From contig CAJTPC010000007.1 in assembly GCA_910578245.1 (NCBI GenBank), positions 1 to 49,343 on the forward strand: a DNA stretch of 49,343 nucleotides, read 5' to 3'. Within the stretch, counting starts at the first letter, position 1, and every line of letters begins with the position of its first letter. Below are positions 26,408-34,274 of the stretch, piece by piece. The notes beneath the pieces are model-generated. The model searched no databases and had not been told where the DNA came from. It was given only the letters and a program-made list of their open reading frames with translations. The position numbers were made by a program, and so were the translations under genes. Source of the stretch: an uncultured Christensenella sp. (lineage in GTDB: Bacteria; Bacillota; Clostridia; Christensenellales; UBA3700).

Positions 26408-28524
26408 TGATAACTTTGATAAGTGCGCTTAACCTTACGGCAAAAATCGGCATAAGCATTGCAGTTTTCGTAGTGCTTATCGCCGTAGAAGTGTTGGCAT
26501 TGGTTATGCTTGTAAAATGGAAAAAGAATTATAAGCAAGCTCTCATTAAAAAAGCAAAAGAAGAAAAGAGAGATGCAGAGCTGGCAAACAGTACGCCTGT
26601 GACAGCAATAGATTTGCCACAAGAGCATGCGGAAGTAACTCCTGTTGAAAATACTGCAGAAGACGCTTCTGAAGAAAAGCAAGACGAGAACGTCGATGAT
26701 AAAGCTGTTGAAGATGGAACTCAAGACCAAGTTGTGTCTGAAAAGCAAGATGAGAACGTTCAAGAAGAAGCTCCGACAGAGGAGAAAAGCCAAGAAGTAG
26801 TTTCTGAACAAAAGTCGGAAAACGAAGAGGTAACATCGGAAGAAAAGCAAGAAAGCGTAGACGATACTAAGAACTTATTTGCATTCGCTCCGTTTATGAT
26901 GTTGGCGGCTACTTCAACAACTATGACTTTAAGAGGTTTGTTGTATACGCTGGTTGCTATAGCGGTAGGACTTGCAATAGCCATATTTGCTACTGCGGTT
27001 ATATTCTCGCAAAATCTAAAGCACGGTATAGACGAGCCTGAAGAGGATGTACCCGCTAAAGATCCGACAATAGATAAAAAGCCTGAAGAAGAGCCTAAGC
27101 AAGAGCCTGTAGCGGAAGAAGAGCCGGCAACTGAAGACAAGGTTGAGCAAGAACCTGTGGCAGAGGAAAAACCTGTGGCAGAGGAAAAACCTGTCGAAGA
27201 GGAAATTGCGGAAGATGAACTCACTGCTGAGTCCGTGGAAGAAATTCAAGAAGAGCAACCTGCGGAAGAAGAGGTTGTCGCTGAAGAAGAACCGGTAGTT
27301 GAGCAAGAGCCTGTAGTTGAGGAGCCGGTTGTAGAAGAACAGCCTGTTGTTGAGGAAAAACCAAAGCCTGCTCCTGTCAAGAGAGAGCCTAAGCCAAGAG
27401 AGAGAGCTGTCGTTATTGACAATGTTTCGTACATGATGAAAGACGATAGGTTCCTGTTTAATCCTACGGATGACGGCTGGTACATATTGCTCACAAAGAC
27501 ATTTACGGCAAAACTTATTCAATCTGAAGAGTACGTCAAAGACTATTATACCGAGTTGAAGAATGAATTGCTTTCTTACAACAAGGTTCATGCAAGAATG
27601 AGCAAAAAGCGCGAGAGTTTCAACTTCGGCCGTACGTGCTTGGCGCGTATGTCGATAAGAGGTAAGACTCTTAGATTGCACCTTGCTCTTGACGCTAACG
27701 ATTACGCAGAGACAAAGTACATAGTAGAAGACACGTCGCAGACCAAGTCGCTTGCAGATACTCCGCTCATGTATAGAATTAAGAACGACCGTCGTCTTAA
27801 GTATGCAAAAGAGCTTATCGCTACTCTAATGGCAAAGATTGGAGCAGAAAAACAAGAGATTGAGCCTGTTGATTATACGGCTATGTATCCTTATGAAGAA
27901 ACTGAGCCATTGATTGAAAGAGATCTTATTACCCGTAGATTCGTCAAGGGTAAGGTACCTGAGGATAAGGGATTTGACTTCGCTCAAAAGACCTTTAAGG
28001 CAAAACTTATACAATCAGACGATGCTGTTAAAGAGTACTATTCACAGGTAAAGAATCACTTGCTTTCTTACAAGAAGATTCACGATAGAATGAGCAAAAA
28101 GCGCGAAACTTATCGCTTTGGCAGAGTTTGCGTAGCTCGTATGGCAATTAGAGGAAAGACGTTGAGATTGTATCTTGCGCTCAATCCGGCAGATTACGTG
28201 GATACAAAGTATATAGTAGAGGACTTCTCTCACGTTAAGTCAGTCGCAGATACTCCGCTTGCAATCAAGCTGAAAAATCCGCGCCGTCTAAAATACGCTA
28301 TCGAATTGATTGACGCGACTATGGTAAATATGGGCGTAGTTCTAAAGCGTGACATCGTTGATACCGACTACACATCTGATTTGGCTTACGAAAGTACTGA
28401 AGAATTGATGGAGAAAGGTCTTGTTACCAACGTACACGTTAAAGGCAACTCATTCGTATCTCAACACTTTACTTTCAAAGAAAAGGACGCTGAGGACGAA
28501 GTAGCTTCCGATGAGGATAAATAA
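26407..28524 (+). CDS. Membrane protein with acidic/Pro-Glu linkers and a duplicated unrecognised C-terminal domain
   Basis: 705 residues, coupled by TAATG to the giant surface protein. Residues ~12-37 form a membrane helix followed by WKKNYKQALIKKAKEEKR; ~60-153 is acidic; ~155-200 is hydrophobic (one or two helices, the main one LRGLLYTLVAIAVGLAIAIF); ~208-330 is Glu/Pro/Val-rich. Then two homologous ~140-residue domains follow (364-506 and 528-670), offset by 164 residues. Shared landmarks are AKLIQS, YY, LLSY, RMSKKRE, FGR, ARM.IRGKTLRL, TKYIVED, ADTPL and RRLKYA.EL. I do not recognise the domain by name, though I recall similar segments in clostridial proteins. Charge pattern suggests it is cytoplasmic, which would require two helices in the central patch. 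Function unknown. Confidence 0.85.
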   Translation: MITLISALNLTAKIGISIAVFVVLIAVEVLALVMLVKWKKNYKQALIKKAKEEKRDAELANSTPVTAIDLPQEHAEVTPVENTAEDASEEKQDENVDDKAVEDGTQDQVVSEKQDENVQEEAPTEEKSQEVVSEQKSENEEVTSEEKQESVDDTKNLFAFAPFMMLAATSTTMTLRGLLYTLVAIAVGLAIAIFATAVIFSQNLKHGIDEPEEDVPAKDPTIDKKPEEEPKQEPVAEEEPATEDKVEQEPVAEEKPVAEEKPVEEEIAEDELTAESVEEIQEEQPAEEEVVAEEEPVVEQEPVVEEPVVEEQPVVEEKPKPAPVKREPKPRERAVVIDNVSYMMKDDRFLFNPTDDGWYILLTKTFTAKLIQSEEYVKDYYTELKNELLSYNKVHARMSKKRESFNFGRTCLARMSIRGKTLRLHLALDANDYAETKYIVEDTSQTKSLADTPLMYRIKNDRRLKYAKELIATLMAKIGAEKQEIEPVDYTAMYPYEETEPLIERDLITRRFVKGKVPEDKGFDFAQKTFKAKLIQSDDAVKEYYSQVKNHLLSYKKIHDRMSKKRETYRFGRVCVARMAIRGKTLRLYLALNPADYVDTKYIVEDFSHVKSVADTPLAIKLKNPRRLKYAIELIDATMVNMGVVLKRDIVDTDYTSDLAYESTEELMEKGLVTNVHVKGNSFVSQHFTFKEKDAEDEVASDEDK
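27154..27189 (+). repeat. Tandem 18-bp repeat in the Pro/Glu linker
   Basis: CCTGTGGCAGAGGAAAAA occurs twice head to tail (27154-27171, 27172-27189), encoding PVAEEK twice, within a longer run of degenerate EEPV/EEQP units. It is a likely site of length variation by slippage. Confidence 0.8.
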
Positions 28525-28538
28525 AATCAAATTACAGT

Positions 28539-28573
28539 AAGAGGACGGAGAGAAATCTCCGTCCTCTTTATAT
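28539..28573 (+). terminator. Intrinsic terminator of the surface-protein operon
   Basis: A 13-bp stem (28539-28551 with 28556-28568) closing a GAAA loop, followed by TTATATAT. It contains GAGAAATCTC at 28550-28559. Confidence 0.85.
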
Positions 28574-28658
28574 ATTCGACAAAAATAGTCCGATTTTTAT
28601 TTTATCTGCTAATTCTATTTAACGTTTATACTTTATAATGCCATAGAAGGAGAGTTTT

Positions 28659-29447
28659 ATGGCAAGGAAAATAGTCGTTACTTCGGGTAAAGGAGGAGTT
28701 GGGAAGACTAGTGTACTCGCAAGTTTGGGTATATGTCTTGCCACGCGTGGCAAGAGCGTGCTTATGATTGACGGAGACGTCGGACTGAACAATTTGGACG
28801 TCGTGATGGGTATGGAAAACCGCGTAGTATACGATATGGCAGACGTTATCGACAATAAGTGTCATATTAATCAAGCGCTTTTGCAAGAAGATGGAATGGG
28901 ACTGTATTTATTACCGTCGGCGCATGCTTACAGTAGCGAGAAACTGACAAGCGCCGTTTTCGGACAGCTCATTGCGCGTATCGAGAGTATGTTCGACTTT
29001 ATTCTAATAGACTGTCCTGCGGGTATTGACGGCGGTTTTCACCGCGCTGTGAGTTGTTGTGACGAGGCCATTGCCGTAACGACTCCGCATATTCCAGCTA
29101 TAAGAGATTGCGATAAGGTCTTAGGGCTACTTCGCAGTTACAAGCTCAATTCTATTAATCTTATTGTCAATAGAGTACGGGGTGATTTTGTTGTGTCAGG
29201 CAAGATGATGAACGGAGGAGAAATTTCCAAGTTACTTAGATGTCCGCTCATCGGAGTAGTTCCTGAAGACGACGCTATTACCGTGTATTCTCAACTAGGC
29301 AGAATAGGCATGAATACGTCTTCTTCCCGTGACGCGATAGATATGATAGCCGGCAACGTACTCAATAATACGTTCAAATTGTATGACGTTACCAAAGGCT
29401 ATAGAGGAATATTCGGCAAATTAAAAAGACTGGTTTCGGGTAGGTAA
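28659..29447 (+). CDS. minD: Septum-site-determining ATPase MinD
   Basis: A 262-residue membrane-associating ATPase that helps position the division septum. It has the deviant Walker A SGKGGVGKT (9-17), IDGDVGLNNLDVVMG, the LIDCPAGID Walker B region and a C-terminal amphipathic membrane-targeting helix (YRGIFGKLKRLVSGR). Length and motifs are standard. A TATAAT at 28634-28639 without a clear -35, plus GAAGGAG before the ATG, suggests a local promoter after the strong terminator at 28539. minE follows two bases after the stop; no minC is seen. Confidence 0.95.
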   Translation: MARKIVVTSGKGGVGKTSVLASLGICLATRGKSVLMIDGDVGLNNLDVVMGMENRVVYDMADVIDNKCHINQALLQEDGMGLYLLPSAHAYSSEKLTSAVFGQLIARIESMFDFILIDCPAGIDGGFHRAVSCCDEAIAVTTPHIPAIRDCDKVLGLLRSYKLNSINLIVNRVRGDFVVSGKMMNGGEISKLLRCPLIGVVPEDDAITVYSQLGRIGMNTSSSRDAIDMIAGNVLNNTFKLYDVTKGYRGIFGKLKRLVSGR

Positions 29448-29449
29448 AT

Positions 29450-29683
29450 ATGAACGAGAGCAAATTTATGGAGAAGCGACTTAAAAAAGTGCTTATGCAG
29501 GATAAAATCAACGCTTACGAGGGCTTAACAAGAGCGCTTGAGAGCGATCTTAGGCTTTTGCTGGGATGCTATATGACGCTATGCAGTGACGTTAATATCA
29601 ATATCGATATAGTAGACAACGGAGAATATCAAATAAATATATCCGCTAAAGCCGACAACATCAACGCCCCAAATATTATCTGA
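29450..29683 (+). CDS. minE: MinE-like topological specificity factor (divergent)
   Basis: A 77-residue protein directly behind minD. It shows the MinE pattern: an N-terminal MEKRLKKVLMQDK segment corresponding to the MinD-binding helix/strand, a middle helix (LESDLRLLLGCYM) and a final beta-hairpin NINIDIVDNGEYQINISA. The usual N-terminal membrane-targeting residues are short. Identity rests on this pattern plus position; sequence divergence leaves some doubt. It would displace MinD from the membrane and drive pole-to-pole oscillation. Confidence 0.75.
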   Translation: MNESKFMEKRLKKVLMQDKINAYEGLTRALESDLRLLLGCYMTLCSDVNINIDIVDNGEYQINISAKADNINAPNII

Positions 29684-29756
29684 AAATTTTCAAATTTAAG
29701 TCATATTTTCGCTATAACTCAAATATGCTATACTATCTTATGTATAGGAGTTTGTT

Positions 29757-29945
29757 ATGAAATACGACGATTACAAAATCACGGAGAGCGTAAGTATCCC
29801 CAACCAAAATATCACACGTTCTAAGGCTATGCCTAAAAAGAAAAAGAAAGTCAACGTGCTGGACGTATTTATCGTTCAGGCTATTATTTGCGTTGGTATA
29901 AGTTGCGGAGTATTGATTTCCCGTATAATCGAATTAGGCTTTTAA
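29757..29945 (+). CDS. Small single-pass membrane protein in the SpoIVFA position
   Basis: A 62-residue protein with a cytoplasmic, Lys-rich N-terminal part (KAMPKKKKKVN) and one membrane helix (VLDVFIVQAIICVGISCGVL), ending just outside. It has a proper SD (TAGGAG) and sits three bases before the SpoIVFB-like protease gene. In many spore formers this slot holds spoIVFA, whose N-terminus has the same basic-then-helix layout followed by an M23-like domain. Here only the membrane part exists. I infer, without homology proof, that it may be a reduced SpoIVFA-like partner of the protease; otherwise it is of unknown function. Confidence 0.7.
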   Translation: MKYDDYKITESVSIPNQNITRSKAMPKKKKKVNVLDVFIVQAIICVGISCGVLISRIIELGF

Positions 29946-29948
29946 GAC

Positions 29949-30794
29949 GTGAAAATTAGATTGCACCCGCTTTTTTGTCTGCTTGCAGGGGTATTCCTCG
30001 TACTGGGACAATTTGAGCTGTTGTGCGGTTATCTGGTCAGTATCGTCGCGCATGAAATCGCCCACAACCGTATGGCAAAACTTAGAGGCTACGGAATGGG
30101 CGTCATTACGATAATGCCATACGGTGGATCGTTGGAGTGCGGAGAAGACTATAATGACGGCGATAATATTCTTATCGCTCTATCTGCGCCATTTTTTAAT
30201 CTGGCGGTTGCAACTTTTATCGTAGCGCTTTGGTGGCTTATACCAGACGTGTATAACTATACCCGCGATATATGCTTAGCCAATCTCTCTTTGGGGCTGG
30301 TCAATCTTTTGCCATTATATCCGCTCGACGGCAGTCGCGTAGTAGTTTCTCTTGTCAAAAATAAAACTAAGGCAGTAAAAGTCCTTAAGTGGCTGACCAT
30401 AATTGTCGGCGGACTTATGCTAATCGGAGGAATTGTCTTGGTATTTTTTACGCTCAACGTCACGTTGCCGGTGTTTGGACTATTTTTGATACTAAGCGGA
30501 ATTTTCACTAGCAGAGGACAGAGTTATTACCACTTAGCTAATTCCCGTCCGTTTGTTAAAGATTATACTCAAGGCTTAAAAGAGGAAGTCGTCTATATCT
30601 CCGGAAATAGTCCGCTTTTCAAGTTTTTGCGCTATCTGGGCAGAGACAAGATTTGCAAATTTATAGTCATTGACGATAAGGGCGACAGAGTATGCGTAGT
30701 GGAAGAGGGCACTTTGGAGAAGTTGTGTATGTCGAATGAGTTAGGCGCGAGTATTTTTGAAGCTCTAAGGCACTATAACACAACGGCAAAATAG
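29949..30794 (+). CDS. SpoIVFB-like M50 site-2 protease
   Basis: A 281-residue intramembrane zinc metalloprotease. The zinc motif HEIAH lies in YLVSIVAHEIAHNRMAK (about residues 35-39), and the third ligand in NLLPLYPLDGSRV, matching the SpoIVFB NPxDG-like segment. About six membrane segments are followed by a C-terminal CBS-like stretch (CKFIVIDDKGDRVCVVEEGTLEKLC). SpoIVFB cleaves pro-sigma-K in sporulation. Context after minD/minE and before the radical-SAM pair matches the spoIVF locus of Firmicutes. The start is GTG at 29949, coupled to the preceding small gene. Whether this organism sporulates cannot be told from the window. Confidence 0.9.
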   Translation: MKIRLHPLFCLLAGVFLVLGQFELLCGYLVSIVAHEIAHNRMAKLRGYGMGVITIMPYGGSLECGEDYNDGDNILIALSAPFFNLAVATFIVALWWLIPDVYNYTRDICLANLSLGLVNLLPLYPLDGSRVVVSLVKNKTKAVKVLKWLTIIVGGLMLIGGIVLVFFTLNVTLPVFGLFLILSGIFTSRGQSYYHLANSRPFVKDYTQGLKEEVVYISGNSPLFKFLRYLGRDKICKFIVIDDKGDRVCVVEEGTLEKLCMSNELGASIFEALRHYNTTAK

Positions 30795-30836
30795 TATTGA
30801 ATAGAATAAATTTGGAGTATCAGAGCCATTTGTACA

Positions 30837-30864
30837 AAATACCTTGCAAAATCAAGGTATTTTT
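30837..30864 (+). terminator. Intrinsic terminator after the M50 protease gene
   Basis: A 10-bp perfect stem AAATACCTTG/CAAGGTATTT (30837-30846, 30853-30862), loop CAAAAT, overlapping a T-run. Confidence 0.85.
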
Positions 30865-30941
30865 GCTATAATATTTTGTGTAATTGTGCTCTTTCAGCAT
30901 TATTGAAATTTAAGTGATAACAATTAATTACAGAGGTTATT

Positions 30942-31880
30942 ATGTATTACGCAGGTGTTGATATTGGCGGTAAAAATACTAAAATGGGTATTGTCGACGA
31001 TTTCGGAAACGTGGTGTCGTCTACAACGTATAAGACGCAGAAAGAAAGAGGATACGACGCCATTTTGCTTGAAATGATAAGCAATATCAATTCGTTATGT
31101 GAAGAAGCAGGATTTGACATCAACGAACTGTCGGGTATAGGTATAGGCGTACCCGGTATCGTAAACTCGCGCGCCGGACTTGTAATGTCGTGCGCTAATC
31201 TTGATTGGAAGGGAGTAGATCTTGCAGGAGATGTCAAAAATTTGACGGGCAAAGATTGCAAAGTTTGCAACGACGCAAATTGCGCCGCGCTTGGCGAACA
31301 GCGTTTCGGAAGCGGAAAGAACTTCAAAAACCTTGTATTTATAACACTTGGCACAGGCGTTGGATCGGGTATAATTATTGACGGCAAACTTTTTGAAGGG
31401 CTTGGTTGCGCCGGAGCAGAAGCAGGTCACATGGGCATACAAGTGGACGGCGACAAGTGCGCTTGCGGTAACAAAGGCTGTTGGGAAGAATTTATTTCTG
31501 CAAAGGCATTGACAGAGCAGACCCAACGCGCTATTGAGCAAAATCCCAAAAGTATGCTTGTGGAAATTTGTAAAGACGGAGTCAGCGGTAAATCGGCGTT
31601 CATAGGCGCAAGAGCAGGAGACAGCGTAGCTAAAGACGTAGTACAAAAGTATATCAATTATCTAACCTATGGCTTGATTGGTTTGACAAACATACTTCAC
31701 CCGCAAGCATTCGTGCTGGGCGGAGGCGTTGCGAACGAGGGCGTAGACCTTATTCTTCCCGTCAAGAATTTACTCAACGAATATATAGACAACAACGGAT
31801 TCTATCCCTACGTTGACGTAGTGGGCGCAAGCCTTGGCAATGATGCGGGATATATGGGCGCGGCTGCGCTAGTGATGTAA
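30942..31880 (+). CDS. glcK: ROK-family glucokinase
   Basis: A 312-residue sugar kinase that makes glucose 6-phosphate. It has the N-terminal phosphate loop DIGGKNTKMGIVD, the sugar-binding NDANCAALGE, GTGVGSGIIIDGKL, the ROK EAGHMGI histidine and the zinc motif CACGNKGCWEEF. Length fits GlcK. An AGAGGT SD precedes the ATG. The next gene begins two bases after the stop, so it is probably the first gene of an operon with the radical-SAM pair and rng. Glucose is the likely substrate; other hexoses are possible for ROK kinases. Confidence 0.9.
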   Translation: MYYAGVDIGGKNTKMGIVDDFGNVVSSTTYKTQKERGYDAILLEMISNINSLCEEAGFDINELSGIGIGVPGIVNSRAGLVMSCANLDWKGVDLAGDVKNLTGKDCKVCNDANCAALGEQRFGSGKNFKNLVFITLGTGVGSGIIIDGKLFEGLGCAGAEAGHMGIQVDGDKCACGNKGCWEEFISAKALTEQTQRAIEQNPKSMLVEICKDGVSGKSAFIGARAGDSVAKDVVQKYINYLTYGLIGLTNILHPQAFVLGGGVANEGVDLILPVKNLLNEYIDNNGFYPYVDVVGASLGNDAGYMGAAALVM

Positions 31881-31881
31881 T

Positions 31882-33627
31882 ATGTGGGATAAATTAAAAG
31901 ATATCTTATTACAAGTGCAAAAGCCTGCGCGTTATGTGGGCGGAGAATATAATTTGCCTGATATGGACAAGCCCTGCAAAGAGCGTGTATTATTGTGTTT
32001 TAGCGATAAATACGAAGTTGGTATGAGCAATATAGGTACGAGAATACTGTATCATATGCTCAACGATATGCTTGATGTTGTTTGCGAACGCTGTTATGCG
32101 CCTGATTTAGATATGGCGGACCTTCTCAGAAAAAACAATCTTCCGCTCTTTTCAATCGAAACAAAACGCGATATTAAATCTTTTGACCTTATAGGTTTTT
32201 CCGTTCAATTCGAATTACAATTTACAAATATCGCATATATGTTAGACTTAATGGGCGCGCCGTACTTTGCAAGCGAAAGGGGAGAGGAATTTCCGCCAAT
32301 CGTTGCGGGCGGACCTTGCGTAGTCAATCCAATGCCGTTCGCGCCGTTCTTTGACGCGGTACTTATCGGCGAAGGAGAAAAAAACCTTAAAGAACTTACG
32401 CTTTTACATATGCAATGCAAGAAAGAGGGATTGTCAAAGCAAGAGTTTTTGCAAAGAGCCAGCAAACTTGACGGAGTATACGTTCCTTCTCTCAACAATC
32501 CCACAAAGCGAGCTGTGGTCAAGGATTTGGATGAAGCATACTATCCAACAAAGATATTGGTGCCCAATTGCGATATTGTGCACGATAGGTCGTCAATAGA
32601 ACTTTTTAGAGGTTGCGCCAACGGTTGCAGATTTTGCCAAGCAGGTTTTTATTATAGACCTATAAGAGAAAGAAGCGTAGATACGTTAGTTACTCAAGCG
32701 CGCGAGCTTATGGATAACACAGGGTATGACGAACTCGGATTATTGAGCTTGAGTACCAGCGACTATTCGGGACTTAAAGAACTTGTAGATAAGATAAAAG
32801 TCGAGGCGGATAAACGCAAGATAAAAGTGGCATTGCCGTCCTTGCGACTTGACAGTTTTGAAGCGGAAATATATGAGGAGATTCAAGGAGCGTCATTGAC
32901 TTTTGCGCCTGAAGCGGGTACTCAGAGATTGCGCGACGTAATCAATAAGAACGTCAATGACAAGGATATACTTTCGTCTTTGACAGCGGCAATGAAGTAC
33001 GGAGTTAAGAACGTTAAACTTTACTTCATTATGGGATTGCCCACAGAGCAAGAAGAAGATTTGCAAGGTATCGTAGATATAGTTTGCCTAATAAAGAAGC
33101 TGCACGCTGAGTACGGAACTTCTAAATTGCTCAATATTACTGTTTCAACCTCTATTTTCATACCCAAACCACTTACGCCGTTTCAATGGGAGCGACAGAT
33201 TTCAATGCAAGAAATGCTTGACAAGCAGGCGTTTATGCGGGAAAAACTGCGTATGAAAAACGTCAAGTATTCTTGGCACGGCGCTGAATCATCCATTATC
33301 GAAGCTATATTCGCAAGGGGAGATAAATCGCTTGCAAAAGTAATTGTAAAGGCATACGAATTGGGTTGCGTATTCGATTCTTGGAGTGAGAATTTCCATT
33401 ATGACAAGTGGATTGAAGCCTTTGAGCTTTGCGGTGTGGACTATCAAAAGTTTTTAGACGGATTTGCCGAGGATGAGGAATTGCCTTGGGATATTATAGA
33501 CAACGGCGTAACTAAGGCGTATCTTCTCAAAGAAAGGCATAAGGCGTACGAAGGCATATGTACTCCCAATTGTCTTAAGAAGTGCAATGGTTGCGGAGCT
33601 AACAGACTTGAGAGGTGTCGCATATGA
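31882..33627 (+). CDS. TIGR03960-family radical SAM protein with N-terminal B12-binding-like domain
   Basis: 581 residues. The N-terminal half resembles a cobalamin-binding-like domain (LCFSDKYEVGMSNIGTRILYHML). The radical SAM core starts at RGCANGCRFCQAG, whose CxxxCxxC ligates the 4Fe-4S cluster near residue 250. A cysteine-rich end (CTPNCLKKCNGCG) probably binds another metal or cluster. The family is conserved in Firmicutes and other phyla next to the DUF2344 gene that follows, but its reaction is not established; RNA modification has been guessed from its rng/ribosomal-protein neighbourhood. Its ATG lies two bases after glcK. It overlaps the next gene by four bases (ATGA). Confidence 0.9.
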   Translation: MWDKLKDILLQVQKPARYVGGEYNLPDMDKPCKERVLLCFSDKYEVGMSNIGTRILYHMLNDMLDVVCERCYAPDLDMADLLRKNNLPLFSIETKRDIKSFDLIGFSVQFELQFTNIAYMLDLMGAPYFASERGEEFPPIVAGGPCVVNPMPFAPFFDAVLIGEGEKNLKELTLLHMQCKKEGLSKQEFLQRASKLDGVYVPSLNNPTKRAVVKDLDEAYYPTKILVPNCDIVHDRSSIELFRGCANGCRFCQAGFYYRPIRERSVDTLVTQARELMDNTGYDELGLLSLSTSDYSGLKELVDKIKVEADKRKIKVALPSLRLDSFEAEIYEEIQGASLTFAPEAGTQRLRDVINKNVNDKDILSSLTAAMKYGVKNVKLYFIMGLPTEQEEDLQGIVDIVCLIKKLHAEYGTSKLLNITVSTSIFIPKPLTPFQWERQISMQEMLDKQAFMREKLRMKNVKYSWHGAESSIIEAIFARGDKSLAKVIVKAYELGCVFDSWSENFHYDKWIEAFELCGVDYQKFLDGFAEDEELPWDIIDNGVTKAYLLKERHKAYEGICTPNCLKKCNGCGANRLERCRI

Positions 33628-34274
33628 TTATTCTCAAGCACTATAAAGTCGATGACGTGAGTTACGTGTCGCATAAGGATATTTTAAGAGTATTGCAAAG
33701 GGGACTTAAGAGAGCGGGCGTTGACGTCAAGTACTCGCAAGGCTACGTACCGCATATGCTGACGTATACAACCACTCCCGTACCTCTTGGAGTGCAGTCT
33801 GTCGCAGAGTATTTTGCTTTTGAGTGCGTAAGCAACGTTGATAAGGACGATATACTTTTAAGATATAATAAATCTATGCCTACAGGTATGCGAGCTGTCG
33901 CAAGTTTTTACAAAGATAGAAATCCTAATCTTGCGGGCATAGTCGTTGCAAGCGATTATATAGCTGAGAGCGTAGAGGTATTGCCAAAAGAGATCGAAAG
34001 TATTATCGGATGTCAAAACTACGTGATATCGACAAGCAAGAAAGGGCAAATTGTGAAAAAAGACGTTGCGCCATTGATATATACGTTGAGAGTAGAGGGC
34101 GCCCGACTTTATATGCGACTTGCAAGCGGTAATGCCAATCTGCGCGCGGACAGTTTTGTAAATCATCTAAATGAAAGATTTGGCTTAAATATAAAAATAA
34201 ATGATATTTGTCGAGTAGCGCAACTTGTTGAAGTAGACGGAAAATTTATCGACGTGGAGGAAGTGCTCAAATGA
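33624..34274 (+). CDS. TIGR03936-family (DUF2344) protein, partner of the radical SAM protein
   Basis: 216 residues, starting at ATG 33624 with SD GAGAGGTG; an in-frame GTG at 33615 lies within that SD and is less likely. The family signature is the N-terminal YVSHKDILRVLQRGLKRAG followed by YSQGYVPHMLTY and the PLGVQSVAEYFAF segment. In many genomes it is fused to or adjacent to the TIGR03960 radical SAM protein, so the two presumably act together. Function is unknown. It overlaps rng by four bases. Confidence 0.88.
   Translation: MIILKHYKVDDVSYVSHKDILRVLQRGLKRAGVDVKYSQGYVPHMLTYTTTPVPLGVQSVAEYFAFECVSNVDKDDILLRYNKSMPTGMRAVASFYKDRNPNLAGIVVASDYIAESVEVLPKEIESIIGCQNYVISTSKKGQIVKKDVAPLIYTLRVEGARLYMRLASGNANLRADSFVNHLNERFGLNIKINDICRVAQLVEVDGKFIDVEEVLK

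Noticed and set aside
27154..27189. CRISPR-like repeats
   Set aside because: The repeats are adjacent, in frame and coding, with no spacers; no repeat-spacer array exists anywhere in the window.
27016..27681. 221-codon minus-strand frame opposite the Pro/Glu linker
   Set aside because: The translation is a low-complexity Phe/Leu/Arg run that mirrors GAA/GAG and CCT codons of the sense strand.
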